Origin: Actinomycetota bacterium
Lineage (GTDB): Bacteria > Actinomycetota > Acidimicrobiia > Acidimicrobiales > Microtrichaceae
Direction of reading: 5' to 3'
DNA length: 64,000 bases
Assembly: GCA_016703525.1 (NCBI GenBank)
Contig: JADJBW010000015.1
Location: 74,221-138,220 of the forward strand
Position 1 is the first letter of the stretch. Each line of letters opens with the position of its first letter. Both the position numbers and the translations under genes were made by a program. A model generated the notes under the pieces. The model was given only the letters and a program-made list of their open reading frames with translations, did no database searches and was not told the origin of the DNA. Of this stretch, positions 17,831 through 26,919 are shown piece by piece.

Positions 17831-17931
17831 AGCCGACCCCGGCGCCTGCGCGCGAGTCGGCCGCACACGGGGTGCGGGGTCGACGGGCCCGCAGGCGCAG
17901 ACAAAGCCGCAGCCGCGACCGACCGTGGGAA

Positions 17932-17937
17932 TAGCCT
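17932..17937 (+). promoter_or_regulatory. -10-like element before the gene at 17944 (leaderless type)
   Basis: TAGCCT ends 6 bases before the ATG, and no ribosome-binding site fits in the space between. Confidence 0.4.
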
Positions 17938-17943
17938 GCGCTC

Positions 17944-18336
17944 ATGCCGACGCTGTCGTTCGAGGGTGAGACCCATGCCGAAATCGTCATCAAGGTGCGT
18001 CGCTGGCTGGCGTCGCTCGACGGTGCCGACGAGTCGAACCTCTCGGCGGTCGAGGCGATCGAGCAGGGCGCGGAGCTGACGAAGGACGCGTTGCGCATCA
18101 TCGCCTCGGCGGCGCCGTCGCCGGTGGCTCACAGCGAGGTGCTGAAGGGGCTCACCGCGATGGGCTACAAGGCGACGGACGCAACGAAGGACGCGCTCGT
18201 CTCCGGCCTCGACTCCATCGAGGAGGCGACGGGGGGGAGCGTGGTGCGTCAGGTGCAGAAGGCCGGACGTCGCGCGGCGTACGAGATGAACGCCACGGTG
18301 GCCCGCCAGCTCCTCAAGGCGCTGCGCGGCAGCTGA
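17944..18336 (+). CDS. Small soluble protein of unknown function
   Basis: This 130-residue protein has no signal peptide or membrane segment. It is Ala/Lys/Glu-rich and probably all-helical, with a central ALRIIASAAPSPVAHSEVLK and a basic C-terminal helix NATVARQLLKALRGS. It stands alone between the Nudix gene and the GuaB3-like gene with its own probable leaderless promoter, so it is likely expressed. The family was not recognised. Confidence 0.6.
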   Translation: MPTLSFEGETHAEIVIKVRRWLASLDGADESNLSAVEAIEQGAELTKDALRIIASAAPSPVAHSEVLKGLTAMGYKATDATKDALVSGLDSIEEATGGSVVRQVQKAGRRAAYEMNATVARQLLKALRGS

Positions 18337-18404
18337 GGACCGGGCCGGTCCGCGGAGCGGCTGCGCAGCGATTCGCGATGTGGCCGCGTGCGTACCGTGG
18401 CGCC

Positions 18405-18410
18405 TAGGGT
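18405..18410 (+). promoter_or_regulatory. Candidate -10 element for the guaB3-like-guaA pair
   Basis: TAGGGT lies 51 bases before the ATG at 18462, giving a leader of about 45 bases that ends in a good GGAGGAG ribosome-binding site. Confidence 0.35.
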
Positions 18411-18461
18411 CAGCGTCTTTCACCGGGCGGCATCCAGCGAGCGTTCGGCGGCGGAGGAGCC

Positions 18462-19298
18462 ATGGCAGATCGACAGATCGGAATCGGGAAGTCGGCGCGG
18501 CGAGGGTACGCGCTCGACGAGGTCTCGATCGTTCCGAGCCGGAGAACTCGCGATGCCGACGAGGTCGACTCGACCTGGCAGATCGACGCCTTCACCTTCG
18601 ACGTGCCGCTCGCGCTCGCCGGGCCGGACCCCGTCGAGGGTGCGCTCAACGTGGTCGACATCGAACGATTCGTCGTGGCCGACGGGTCGGTCGACCTCGG
18701 TGCGGTCCGCGAGGCGATGGAACGAGCGTCCAACGGCGGGCCGAGTGCGGTGTCGGTGCGTCCGCAGCGGGCGCTCGACGTGCTGGGCGACCTGCGCCGA
18801 CTCGATCCCGATCTGGTCGTGATCGCCGGTCGCGTCGTGTCGGCTGAGCACGTCGCGAAGTCTCGCGAGCCGCTCAACCTGAAGCGCACGGTGCGCGAGC
18901 TCGAGATGCCCGTCATCGTCGGGGCGTGCTCGAGCTACCAGGCGGCCCTGCACCTGATGCGCACCGGAGCGGCGGGCGTGCTGATCGGTGGCGACCCGAG
19001 GAGCTCGGGCGTCGGCGTTCCGCTCGCGACGGCCATCGCCGATGCCCGCGGCGCTCGGATGCAGCACCTCGACGAAACCGGGGTGTATGCCCACCTGATC
19101 GCGGCGGGCACGATCCGCACCGGTGGCGACGTTGCTCGTGCCGTCGTGTGCGGCGCCGATGCCGTGTGGCTTTCCGCCGACGACGCCCGCGTCGATTCGG
19201 TGCCGGCGATCGTGGCCGATCTGCGCCGTTCGATGGCGACGTGTGGCTACGACTCGCTGAAGGAATTCCAAACGGCCGATCTGGTGGTCGTGCGATGA
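18462..19298 (+). CDS. GuaB3-like (IMP dehydrogenase/GMP reductase family) protein, shortened
   Basis: The N-terminus IGIGKSARRGYALDEVSIVPS, the middle GEPLNLK-like block (REPLNLKRTV), HLMRTGAAGVLIGG and the C-terminal LRRSMATCGYDSLKEFQ follow actinobacterial GuaB3. The protein has only 278 residues against roughly 375 for GuaB3 of mycobacteria. The loop that holds the catalytic Cys in IMP dehydrogenase is reduced to GGDPRSSGVGVP, so normal catalysis is unlikely. The frame is open, with no break visible. An ATGA overlap with guaA suggests a role in GMP formation, perhaps regulatory. Function is inferred. Confidence 0.75.
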   Translation: MADRQIGIGKSARRGYALDEVSIVPSRRTRDADEVDSTWQIDAFTFDVPLALAGPDPVEGALNVVDIERFVVADGSVDLGAVREAMERASNGGPSAVSVRPQRALDVLGDLRRLDPDLVVIAGRVVSAEHVAKSREPLNLKRTVRELEMPVIVGACSSYQAALHLMRTGAAGVLIGGDPRSSGVGVPLATAIADARGARMQHLDETGVYAHLIAAGTIRTGGDVARAVVCGADAVWLSADDARVDSVPAIVADLRRSMATCGYDSLKEFQTADLVVVR

Positions 19299-20839
19299 CC
19301 GCCGAGCCTGTGGCGACCCCGACCGTTCTCGTCGTCGACTTCGGCGCGCAGTACGCCCAGCTGATCGCTCGTCGGGTGCGTGAGGCCCATGTGTACTCCG
19401 AGATCGTGCCTCACTCGATCAGCGCTGACGAGCTCGCCCGCCGCGCCCCAGCGGCGCTGATCTTCTCGGGTGGTCCGTCGTCGGTCCATCAGGACGGCGC
19501 GCCGTCGATCGATCCAGCGGTGTATGAGCTCGGCATCCCGATCCTGGGGATCTGCTACGGCGCCCAGCTGATCGCCCGCGACCTCGGCGGTACCGTCGCG
19601 AAGACGGGCCGCGGCGAGTACGGGCGCACGGGCCTCGAGGTGCACGACCACGGCGCCTTATTCGGTACGGTCGATCACCAGCAGGTGTGGATGAGCCACT
19701 TCGACACGATCACCGAGCCCCCGACGGGCTGCGTGGTGACGGCGAGCTCCCCCGATACTCCCGCGGCGGCCTTCGAGTCGGTCGAGCGCAAGATCTTCGG
19801 GGTTCAGTACCACCCCGAGGTGCTGCACACCCCGCAGGGTCAGGACCTGCTGGAGCGGTTCCTGTACGGCCCGGCCGGGTTGGCTGGGTCGTGGACGATG
19901 GAGAACTTCATCGAGCGGACCGTGGAGCAGATCCGGGCGCAGGTCGGGTCGGGTCGGGCGATCTGTGGACTGTCCGGCGGCGTCGACTCGGCGGTCGCAG
20001 CGGCGCTCGTGCACCGGGCCATCGGCCACCAACTCACGTGTGTGTTCGTCGACACCGGCCTGATGCGCAAGGGAGAGGGCGAGCAGGTCGTCGAGACGTT
20101 CCGGCGCCATCAGGGGATCGAGCTGATCCACGTGCAGGCCGCCGACCGCTTCTTCGGGCGACTCGTTGGGGTCACCGAGCCGGAGCAGAAGCGCAAGATC
20201 ATCGGCGAGCTGTTCATCCGGGTGTTCGAGGATGCGTCGGGCGGGATCGAGGACGCCCGATTCCTGGTGCAGGGGACGCTGTACCCCGACGTCATCGAAT
20301 CGGGAACGACCCACGCGGCGAAGATCAAGTCGCACCACAACGTCGGCGGGCTCCCCGACGACCTCGAGTTCGATCTCGTCGAGCCGCTGCGCGCGCTGTT
20401 CAAGGACGAGGTCCGGGCGGTCGGCACGCAGCTCGGCCTGCCCGACGAGATCGTGTGGCGTCAGCCCTTCCCCGGCCCGGGGCTCGGCGTGCGCATCATC
20501 GGCGAGGTCACGCGCGACAAGGTGGCGCTGCTGCAGGAGGCCGATCAGATCGTGCGCGACGAGCTGCGCGCGGCAGGTCTGGAGCGTGCGATCTGGCAGG
20601 CGTTCGCGGTGTTGCCCGACATCCGCGCGGTGGGCGTGATGGGCGACGAGCGAACCTATGGCTACCCCGTGATCATCCGCGCCGTGACGTCGGAAGACGC
20701 GATGACGGCCGACTGGGCTCGGCTGCCCGCCGACGTGTTGGAGGCGATGTCGTCGCGCATCATCAACGAGGTGCGAGGCATCAACCGGGTGGCCTATGAC
20801 ATCACGTCGAAGCCGCCCGGAACCATCGAGTGGGAGTGA
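19295..20839 (+). CDS. guaA: GMP synthase (glutamine-hydrolysing)
   Basis: GuaA aminates XMP to GMP. The 514-residue protein has an N-terminal class I amidotransferase domain with the nucleophile in GICYGAQLIA and the catalytic His-Glu in QYHPEVLHT. The ATP pyrophosphatase domain begins with the P-loop GLSGGVDSAVAAAL. The C-terminal dimer domain ends ITSKPPGTIEWE, the standard GuaA terminus. The ATG at 19295 overlaps the preceding stop by 4 bases. Confidence 0.97.
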   Translation: MTAEPVATPTVLVVDFGAQYAQLIARRVREAHVYSEIVPHSISADELARRAPAALIFSGGPSSVHQDGAPSIDPAVYELGIPILGICYGAQLIARDLGGTVAKTGRGEYGRTGLEVHDHGALFGTVDHQQVWMSHFDTITEPPTGCVVTASSPDTPAAAFESVERKIFGVQYHPEVLHTPQGQDLLERFLYGPAGLAGSWTMENFIERTVEQIRAQVGSGRAICGLSGGVDSAVAAALVHRAIGHQLTCVFVDTGLMRKGEGEQVVETFRRHQGIELIHVQAADRFFGRLVGVTEPEQKRKIIGELFIRVFEDASGGIEDARFLVQGTLYPDVIESGTTHAAKIKSHHNVGGLPDDLEFDLVEPLRALFKDEVRAVGTQLGLPDEIVWRQPFPGPGLGVRIIGEVTRDKVALLQEADQIVRDELRAAGLERAIWQAFAVLPDIRAVGVMGDERTYGYPVIIRAVTSEDAMTADWARLPADVLEAMSSRIINEVRGINRVAYDITSKPPGTIEWE

Positions 20840-20953
20840 CGGGTCGTCGTCGTGCCCCGCGCCGATGCGCCGATCTCGGCGGTGCCGCCCCGTCCGGTGA
20901 GTTTTCGTAACACGGTTGTCATAATCGATCGGCCGTGGCATCATGGTTCGACC

Positions 20954-22123
20954 ATGTCCCGTGCGTCTGCCCTACGACCGGCTCGGTGGAAGGTCTCTTG
21001 GATCTTCCGCTCGGTTGCGGCCGCAACCGCTCTCGCGTTGCTTCCGTCCGCCGTTTCTGCCGAGCCCTCCTCGCCCGCTCAGTCCGTCGGATCCCTTCAG
21101 GAGAAGGCCGACAGGATCGCCGCCGACATCGATCGGCTCGACGAGCGAACCAATGCTCTGGCCGAGCAATACAACGATGCGGTCATCAACCTGGATGCGT
21201 TGAAGACCAAGCTCGCCGAGACCCAACAGCAGGTCGGCGAGGCCAGAGCTGCGCTCGAATCGAACCGCAACGCGGCGGTCGAGGCCGCTCGTCGGTCGTT
21301 CGTCGGATCCGCCGGTGGCGACGGGTCGTTCCTCGGCGGCGGTGGTGGTGAGCTCGAAGCGGAAAGCCGCCGCGAGACGTACCTCTCGACGCGCCACGAC
21401 TCCTCGGAGCAGGCGATCGAAGACGTGAGCGCTGCGCAGCAGGATCTTGCGGAACGTCAGGCGCAGCTCGACGCGGCGAAGTCCAAGGTCGACCAACAGG
21501 TCGCCGACCTCGACGCGTCGAAGCAGCAGCTGGACACGACGATCGCAGACCGCAAGAAACTGCTCGAAGGTGTGCAGGGCGAACTGAAGGCCGCGTTGGC
21601 CGCCGAGCAGGCTCGGCGGGCGGCCGCTGCCGAGGCCGCAGCCAAGGCCGCGGCTGACGCGGCTGCGGCGCAGTCTCGACAGGCTCGACGCCCGTCGGCG
21701 GCGGTTGCGGTGCAGCCGAACGGCAGCCCGCGCCCCCGCAGCGCCGAGTACCCGCGAGCGGTGACGCCGCCTCCCGCGGGCGCGCCGCGAGCGGTCGAGG
21801 TGGCGCTTGCCCAGCAGGGCGATCCCTACCGGTGGGCGGCTTCGGGCCCCGACGCGTTCGACTGCTCCGGCTTGGTGATGTACGCGTACGCGGCGGCCGG
21901 TCGGAGCCTGCCGCACTCCTCGCGGTCGCTCCGAGGGATGACCCGCTCGCTGTCGGCCGACGAACTCCAGCCGGGTGACTTGGTGTTCGGCGGCTCGCCG
22001 GTGCACCACGTCGGCATCTACATCGGCAACGGGCAGATGGTGCACGCACCGCATTCCGGCGACGTCGTCCGCGTGGCGAGCATCTACAGCACATCCAAGC
22101 CGGTGTCGTTCGGCCGGCTCTGA
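20954..22123 (+). CDS. Secreted NlpC/P60 peptidoglycan endopeptidase with coiled-coil N-terminus
   Basis: The protein has a signal peptide (about residues 1-34, ending AVSA), then long Ala/Gln/Lys/Glu coiled coils to about residue 235 and a Pro/Arg-rich linker. The C-terminal NlpC/P60 domain carries Cys304 in DCSGLV, His352 in HHVGIYIGNG and a further His in VHAPHSG. This architecture is that of RipA-like D,L-endopeptidases that cleave stem peptides during division; the coiled coil usually inhibits or docks to FtsX-like partners. ATG 20954 was chosen because it starts the signal peptide; upstream starts only add unstructured sequence. Confidence 0.87.
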   Translation: MSRASALRPARWKVSWIFRSVAAATALALLPSAVSAEPSSPAQSVGSLQEKADRIAADIDRLDERTNALAEQYNDAVINLDALKTKLAETQQQVGEARAALESNRNAAVEAARRSFVGSAGGDGSFLGGGGGELEAESRRETYLSTRHDSSEQAIEDVSAAQQDLAERQAQLDAAKSKVDQQVADLDASKQQLDTTIADRKKLLEGVQGELKAALAAEQARRAAAAEAAAKAAADAAAAQSRQARRPSAAVAVQPNGSPRPRSAEYPRAVTPPPAGAPRAVEVALAQQGDPYRWAASGPDAFDCSGLVMYAYAAAGRSLPHSSRSLRGMTRSLSADELQPGDLVFGGSPVHHVGIYIGNGQMVHAPHSGDVVRVASIYSTSKPVSFGRL

Positions 22124-22151
22124 CCCGTCGCACGGCGGCCGCGACGCCCGC

Positions 22152-22157
22152 TACGTT
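22152..22157 (+). promoter_or_regulatory. -10-like element before the gene at 22165 (leaderless type)
   Basis: TACGTT ends 7 bases before the ATG, with no ribosome-binding site. Confidence 0.4.
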
Positions 22158-22164
22158 CGTGCCC

Positions 22165-22995
22165 ATGTCGAAGCACCACGCAGACGTCGAGGCGCTGCTT
22201 CCAGGCTCCCGGCGGTTCACTTTCGCCGATGCGGGGCTGACCTTTCCGGTGGTCGTCGCGGGTGAGGGCCCGGCCGTGATCGTGATGGCCGAGATGCCGG
22301 GTATCACGCCGGCGGTCCTCGCGTTCGCCGAGCGGGTTCGGGCGCTCGGATGCAGCGTGTGGCTCCCGGTGCTGTTCGGCGAGGTCGGTCGGCCGCTGGG
22401 CCCCGCGTACCTTGCGTCGTCGTTACGTACTGCGTGCGTGGCACGCGAGTTCGCGGCGTTCGCGACGGGCAAGACGGCGCCGGTGACGCGCTGGCTGCGA
22501 GCGCTCGCCCACCATGCTCACGCCGAGTGCGGTGGTCCCGGCGTCGGCGCCATCGGCATGTGTTTCACGGGCGGGTTCGCGCTGGGGATGCTCCTGGACG
22601 AATCGGTGGTCGCCCCGGTGCTGAGCCAGCCATCGCTGCCCATCGGCCCGGGCCGCCGACGCGCCGCGGACCTGCACCTGTCGCCAGACGACGCCGACGC
22701 GGTTGCGGCGAGGGTGGAGCGCGACGATCTGCAGGTGTTGGGGCTGCGCTTCAGCTGCGATCGGCTGGCACGGGCCGAGCGCTTCGGGTCGCTTCGCGAC
22801 CTGCTCGGCGATCGCTTTATCGGGGTTGAGATCGATTCGTCGCGCGGCAACGATGCGGGCATCCCGCTGGTGGCGCATTCGGTGCTGACCGAGCACCTGG
22901 TGGACGAGGCCGGGCATCCGACTCGGGATGCGCTCGACCGGGTGCTGGCCTTCCTGCGTGATCGCCTGACCGCGAGTCCTGACCGCGAGTCCTGA
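22165..22995 (+). CDS. Dienelactone-hydrolase-family alpha/beta hydrolase
   Basis: The nucleophile motif GAIGMCFTGGFALGM has Cys in the G-x-C-x-G-G setting of dienelactone hydrolases, and VAHSVLTEHLV near the end supplies the likely catalytic His. The protein has 276 residues, slightly longer than classical enzymes, and no signal peptide. Substrate is unknown; family members act on lactones or esters. The ATG at 22165 was preferred over a GTG two codons upstream because of the leaderless promoter spacing. Confidence 0.8.
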   Translation: MSKHHADVEALLPGSRRFTFADAGLTFPVVVAGEGPAVIVMAEMPGITPAVLAFAERVRALGCSVWLPVLFGEVGRPLGPAYLASSLRTACVAREFAAFATGKTAPVTRWLRALAHHAHAECGGPGVGAIGMCFTGGFALGMLLDESVVAPVLSQPSLPIGPGRRRAADLHLSPDDADAVAARVERDDLQVLGLRFSCDRLARAERFGSLRDLLGDRFIGVEIDSSRGNDAGIPLVAHSVLTEHLVDEAGHPTRDALDRVLAFLRDRLTASPDRES

Positions 22996-23003
22996 CCGCG
23001 AGT
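22965..23003 (+). repeat. Three tandem copies of a 13-base unit
   Basis: CCTGACCGCGAGT occurs three times without gaps across the stop codon of the preceding gene, and a fourth copy begins (CCTGA). The unit length is not a multiple of 3, so copy-number change would alter the last codons. Confidence 0.8.
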
Positions 23004-23102
23004 CCTGATGAGGGCGGCCGTCGCAGCGGTGTGGAGGGTGGGCGGCCGGCCCGACGAGCGACGGTGGCCGGTCTCGGCTGTCGGAGCATGGCACTAGCGT
23101 CG

Positions 23103-25417
23103 ATGAGCGTGTCATTCGGTGATCTGCTCGACGGACTGAACGCGGCCCAGCGCGAGGCCGTCACGCATCCCGGCGGGCCGCTGCTGGTGGTCGCCGGGGC
23201 GGGGTCGGGGAAGACCCGTGTGTTGACGCACCGCATCGCCTACCTGATCGAGCGCGAGGGCGTTTCGCCGTTCGAGATTCTGGCGATCACGTTCACGAAC
23301 AAGGCGGCGGACGAGATGAAGCATCGCGTCGGCGCGCTCGTCGGCCCGGTGGCCCACAAGATGTGGGTGTCGACGTTCCATTCGGCGTGCGTACGCATGC
23401 TCCGGCGCGACGCCGCCCGCCTGGGCTTCCCCTCGCAGTTCACGATCTACGACCAGGCCGACGCGCTGCGCCTCGTCACCTACGTGCTGCGCGATCTGCA
23501 TCTCGATCCCAAGAAGCTGCCCCCGCGTTCGGTCCACGGTGCCATCTCGGCGGCGAAGAACCAGGGACTGTCGCCCGAGGCCTTCGCCGAGTCGGCGCAG
23601 GTGATCACCGAGCGCCGCATCGCCGATGCCTACGCCGAGTACCAGCTGCGGCTGCGGCGGGCGGGCGCCATGGATTTCGACGACCTCCTGCTCAACGCGG
23701 TGGAACTGCTGAAGCGTTGCCCCGACGTGCTCGAGGGTTACCAGCACCGTTTTCGTCACGTGCTGGTCGACGAGTACCAGGACACCAACCCGGTGCAGAA
23801 CGAGTTCGTGCTGCTGCTCGCCCAGGCGCATCGCAACGTGTGCGTGGTGGGCGACGGCGACCAGTCGATCTACGCCTTCCGCGGTGCGGACATGTCGAAC
23901 ATCATGGAGTTCGAGCGGGCGTTCACCGAAACATCGGTGGTCGTGCTCGCGCAGAACTACCGCTCGACGCGGCGAATCCTCGATGTCGCCAACGCGGTCA
24001 TCGCGAACAACGCGGCCCGCAAGCCCAAGCAGCTGGTGACCGAGGGGCCCGAGGGCGAGATGGTCGTGCGCTACACGGCGGAGGACGAGTCCGACGAGGC
24101 GCGCTGGGCCGTCGGCGAGATGCAGCGCCTGCACGACGGCGCCGAGATCCGCTGGGGCGACGTGGCGATCTTCTACCGGACCAACGCCCAGTCCCGCGTG
24201 ATCGAAGAGCAGCTCATGCACTCGGGCATCCCGTACAAGGTCATCGGCGGCACGCGCTTCTATGACCGGCGCGAGGTCAAGGACGCTCTGGCGTACCTGC
24301 GGGCGGTCATCAACCCGGCCGACGAGGTGAGCCTCAAGCGTGTGGTGAACCTGCCCGGCGCGGGTGGGCGACTCGAGCATCGCGAAGATGGACGAGTACG
24401 CACGGGCGCACGGCCTGCCGTTCGCCGAGGTGTTGCGCGACGCTCCCGAGGCGGGGGTCACGGGCCGAGCCGTCCGCGGTCTCGCCGAGTTCGAGGAGCT
24501 GCTCGTCAACCTTCGTGCGCACATCGCTGCGGGCCCCGCCCCGCTGCTCGAACGGATCCTCACCGACAGCGGCTACGTCGCGGAACTCGAGGCCGACGGC
24601 GGCATCGAGGCCGAGGGGCGGCTGGAGAACCTGTCGGAGCTGATCGGCACGGCGCGTGAATTCGAGTCGGTCGAGGAGTTCCTCGAGCGCACGAGCCTGG
24701 TGGCCGACGCCGACTCGATCGACGATGACGAGAGCTCGGTGCTGCTCATGACGTTGCACGCGGCCAAGGGCCTCGAGTTCCCCGTCGTCTTCCTGATCGG
24801 CATGGAAGAGGGTGTCTTCCCGCACCAGCGAGCGCTGAGCGACCCGAACCAGATGGAGGAGGAGCGTCGCCTCGCGTACGTCGGCATCACTCGGGCGCGC
24901 GAGCGCCTGTACGTGTCGTCGGCGTGGAGCCGCATGTTGCACGGGTCGACGCAGTACAACCCGCCGTCGCGCTTCCTCGACGAGATGCCCGCCGAACTGG
25001 TTGCCGAGACCGGCTCCCGGCGCCGCACCCGGGGCGGCGGCTCCTCGTGGGGCAGCGCCGGCGGCGGATGGGGCTCGCGGTCGGGCGGGCGCGGTTCGGG
25101 CGATTCGTTCGGGTCGAGGCGGGCCGGGCGCCGGGCCTCGGTTCGGGGGTCGCGGGTCGGGCGGTTCGCTCGGATCCGGCAACGCGCTCGGTTCGGGCGG
25201 GGGATCATCGATGTGGCAGCGGCCGGCGGCGGCGACAACGACGGGCGCGCAGCTCATGGGTCTGCGGGTTGGCGACGACGTGCGGCACGCGAAGTGGGGC
25301 GAGGGGGTCGTTCTCGACCTGTCGGGGCAGGGGGACGATCTCCAGGCGACGGTACGATTCCGTGACGAAGGCGAGAAGCATCTACTCCTCGCCTGGGCGC
25401 CGCTGGAGAAGATCTGA
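23103..25417 (+). CDS. pcrA: ATP-dependent DNA helicase PcrA/UvrD (two frame breaks)
   Basis: Superfamily 1A 3'-5' helicase of DNA repair and replication restart. Motifs in order: Q-motif LNAAQREAV, Walker A GAGSGKTRVLTH, TFTNKAADEMK, Walker B VDEYQDTN, GDGDQSIYAFRGAD, QNYRST, LMTLHAAKGLEFP and YVGITRARERLY. The frame breaks near 24360 inside the conserved PGRGVGD turn and near 25115 in the Gly/Ser/Arg-rich linker; it resumes to end in the RNA-polymerase-binding Tudor-like tail GLRVGDDVRHAKWGEGVVL. A GTG at 23109 lies 8 bases after the -10-like TAGCGT and may be the true leaderless start. Sequence error is likely. Confidence 0.93.
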
Positions 25418-25419
25418 TC

Positions 25420-26919
25420 ATGACGTTGCAGTCGCTGCGGCGAGCCGATGTGGCCATCCGTCGCCGGGTCACGCTCGCGTCGCTGTTCCACGATCTGGCC
25501 GCCATCTGGGGTGGGCGGCGGCTCACCACCGACGCCGGCACGGATCTGGTGCTCACCTACGACGACGCGGCGGATCGGGTCGACCGGTGGGCCGCCGGGC
25601 TGTCGCTGCGAATCGACCACGGCGACCGCGTCGTGCTGGCCATGCGCAACGGCTACGACCAGCTGCTCGCCGCAAGTGCGGTGTCGCGTGCTGGCGGCAT
25701 CGCCGTCCCGGTGAACCCGCAGATGCGTGCCTCCGAGATCGATCACGTGATCGCCGACTGCGACGCGGCGGTCGTCGTGCGCTCGGTCGACGACCTGGCG
25801 ACGCCGATCGAATCGGTCGCGCCGCACCTTCCCGCTCCCGACGAGGTCGCTGCGCTGTTCTACACATCGGGCACGACCGGTCGGCCGAAGGGGGCCGCGC
25901 TCACGCATCGTTCGCTCGTCGGCCAGACCACCTCCGCGGTGCTCTGGCCCGGTCACCTGCGTCGCGACGAGGTGGTGGTGGCGCTGCCGGTTGCTCACAT
26001 CATGGGGTTTGTCACGCTTGTCGGCTTGGCGCTCGCCGGGATCCCCACGTTCGTGATGGAGCGCTTCCGCTCCGACGGTGTGCTCGACGCGATCGAGTCG
26101 CGTCGAGCGACCGGTTTCGTCGGTGTCCCGGCGATGTATCGAATGCTGCTCGAAGCGGGCGCCGCCGACCGCGACCTCACGTCGGTGGCGCGTGGATGTC
26201 GGGTGCCGACGTGATGCCCGCCGAGATCGCGGGCCTTCAAGGGGTTCGGGGCCTCGATATCGCTGCCGCTGCTGGGCGCCGTCGGCGAGGCGGCGTTCGT
26301 CGAGGGCTACGGCATGGTCGAGGTTGGCGGTGGCGTGGCGGCCAAGATCTCGCCGCCGATGCTGCCGCTCGGCATCGGCGACACGATGGGGTTCCGCCTG
26401 CCGGGATACCGGTTCCGCGTGGTCGACGACGACGATCGGCCGGTGCCGATGGGCGGACTCGGCTAGCTGTGGGTGCGCGGTCCCGGGGTGCTCGAGGGCT
26501 ATTGGAACGCGCCCGACGCGACGGCCCAAGCCGTGACCCCCGACGGATGGCTGCGCACGGGCGACCTGGTGCGGGTGGGGCCGTTCGGAACGGTCGTGTT
26601 CTGTGGCCGGCGCAAGCAGGTGCTGAAGTCGGGCGGCTATTCGGTGTACCCACTCGAGGTCGAGGCGGCGATCGAGGAACATCCTGAGGTGGCCGAGGCC
26701 GCGATCGTCGGCGTGCCCGACGACAAGCTCGGCGAGGTGCCGGCCGCAGCGGTCCGGCTCGTCGCCGGGTCGACTCTCGACCCGCTCGTGTTGCAGGCCT
26801 GGGCCGAGGAGCGGTTGGCGCACTACAAGGCGCCTCGCCGCATCGTGGTGGTCGACGAGTTGCCGCGGACGGGCACGCAGAAGGTGCAGAAGGACCGTCT
26901 CGTGGAGCTGTTCACGTGA
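25420..26919 (+). CDS. Acyl-CoA ligase, AMP-forming (frame breaks and in-frame TAG)
   Basis: ANL-superfamily ligase that activates a carboxylic acid as its CoA ester. The P-loop FYTSGTTGRPKGAALTH, then LRTGDLV, GRRKQVLKSGGYSVYP and a C-terminal LPRTGTQKVQK are present. The frame moves near 26190 and returns near 26238, where WMSGADVMPAEIAG is split off. A TAG at 26464 stands where GELWVRG would need Glu (GAG). Joined length is about 499 residues, the family norm. Either errors or a decaying gene; the 3-base gap to pcrA and GTGA overlap with the next gene suggest an intact operon. Substrate unknown. Confidence 0.82.

Noticed and set aside
20916..20944. Sigma-70 type promoter before the NlpC/P60 gene (TTGTCA, 17 bases, CATCAT)
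   Set aside because: The -10 match is poor and the start would fall a few bases before the ATG; a nearby CATAAT is not spaced with any -35. Evidence is too weak to list.
24334..26823. 829-codon open frame antisense to pcrA and the acyl-CoA ligase
   Set aside because: The composition is typical of an antisense frame in high-GC DNA, and both opposite genes show strong, conserved motifs.
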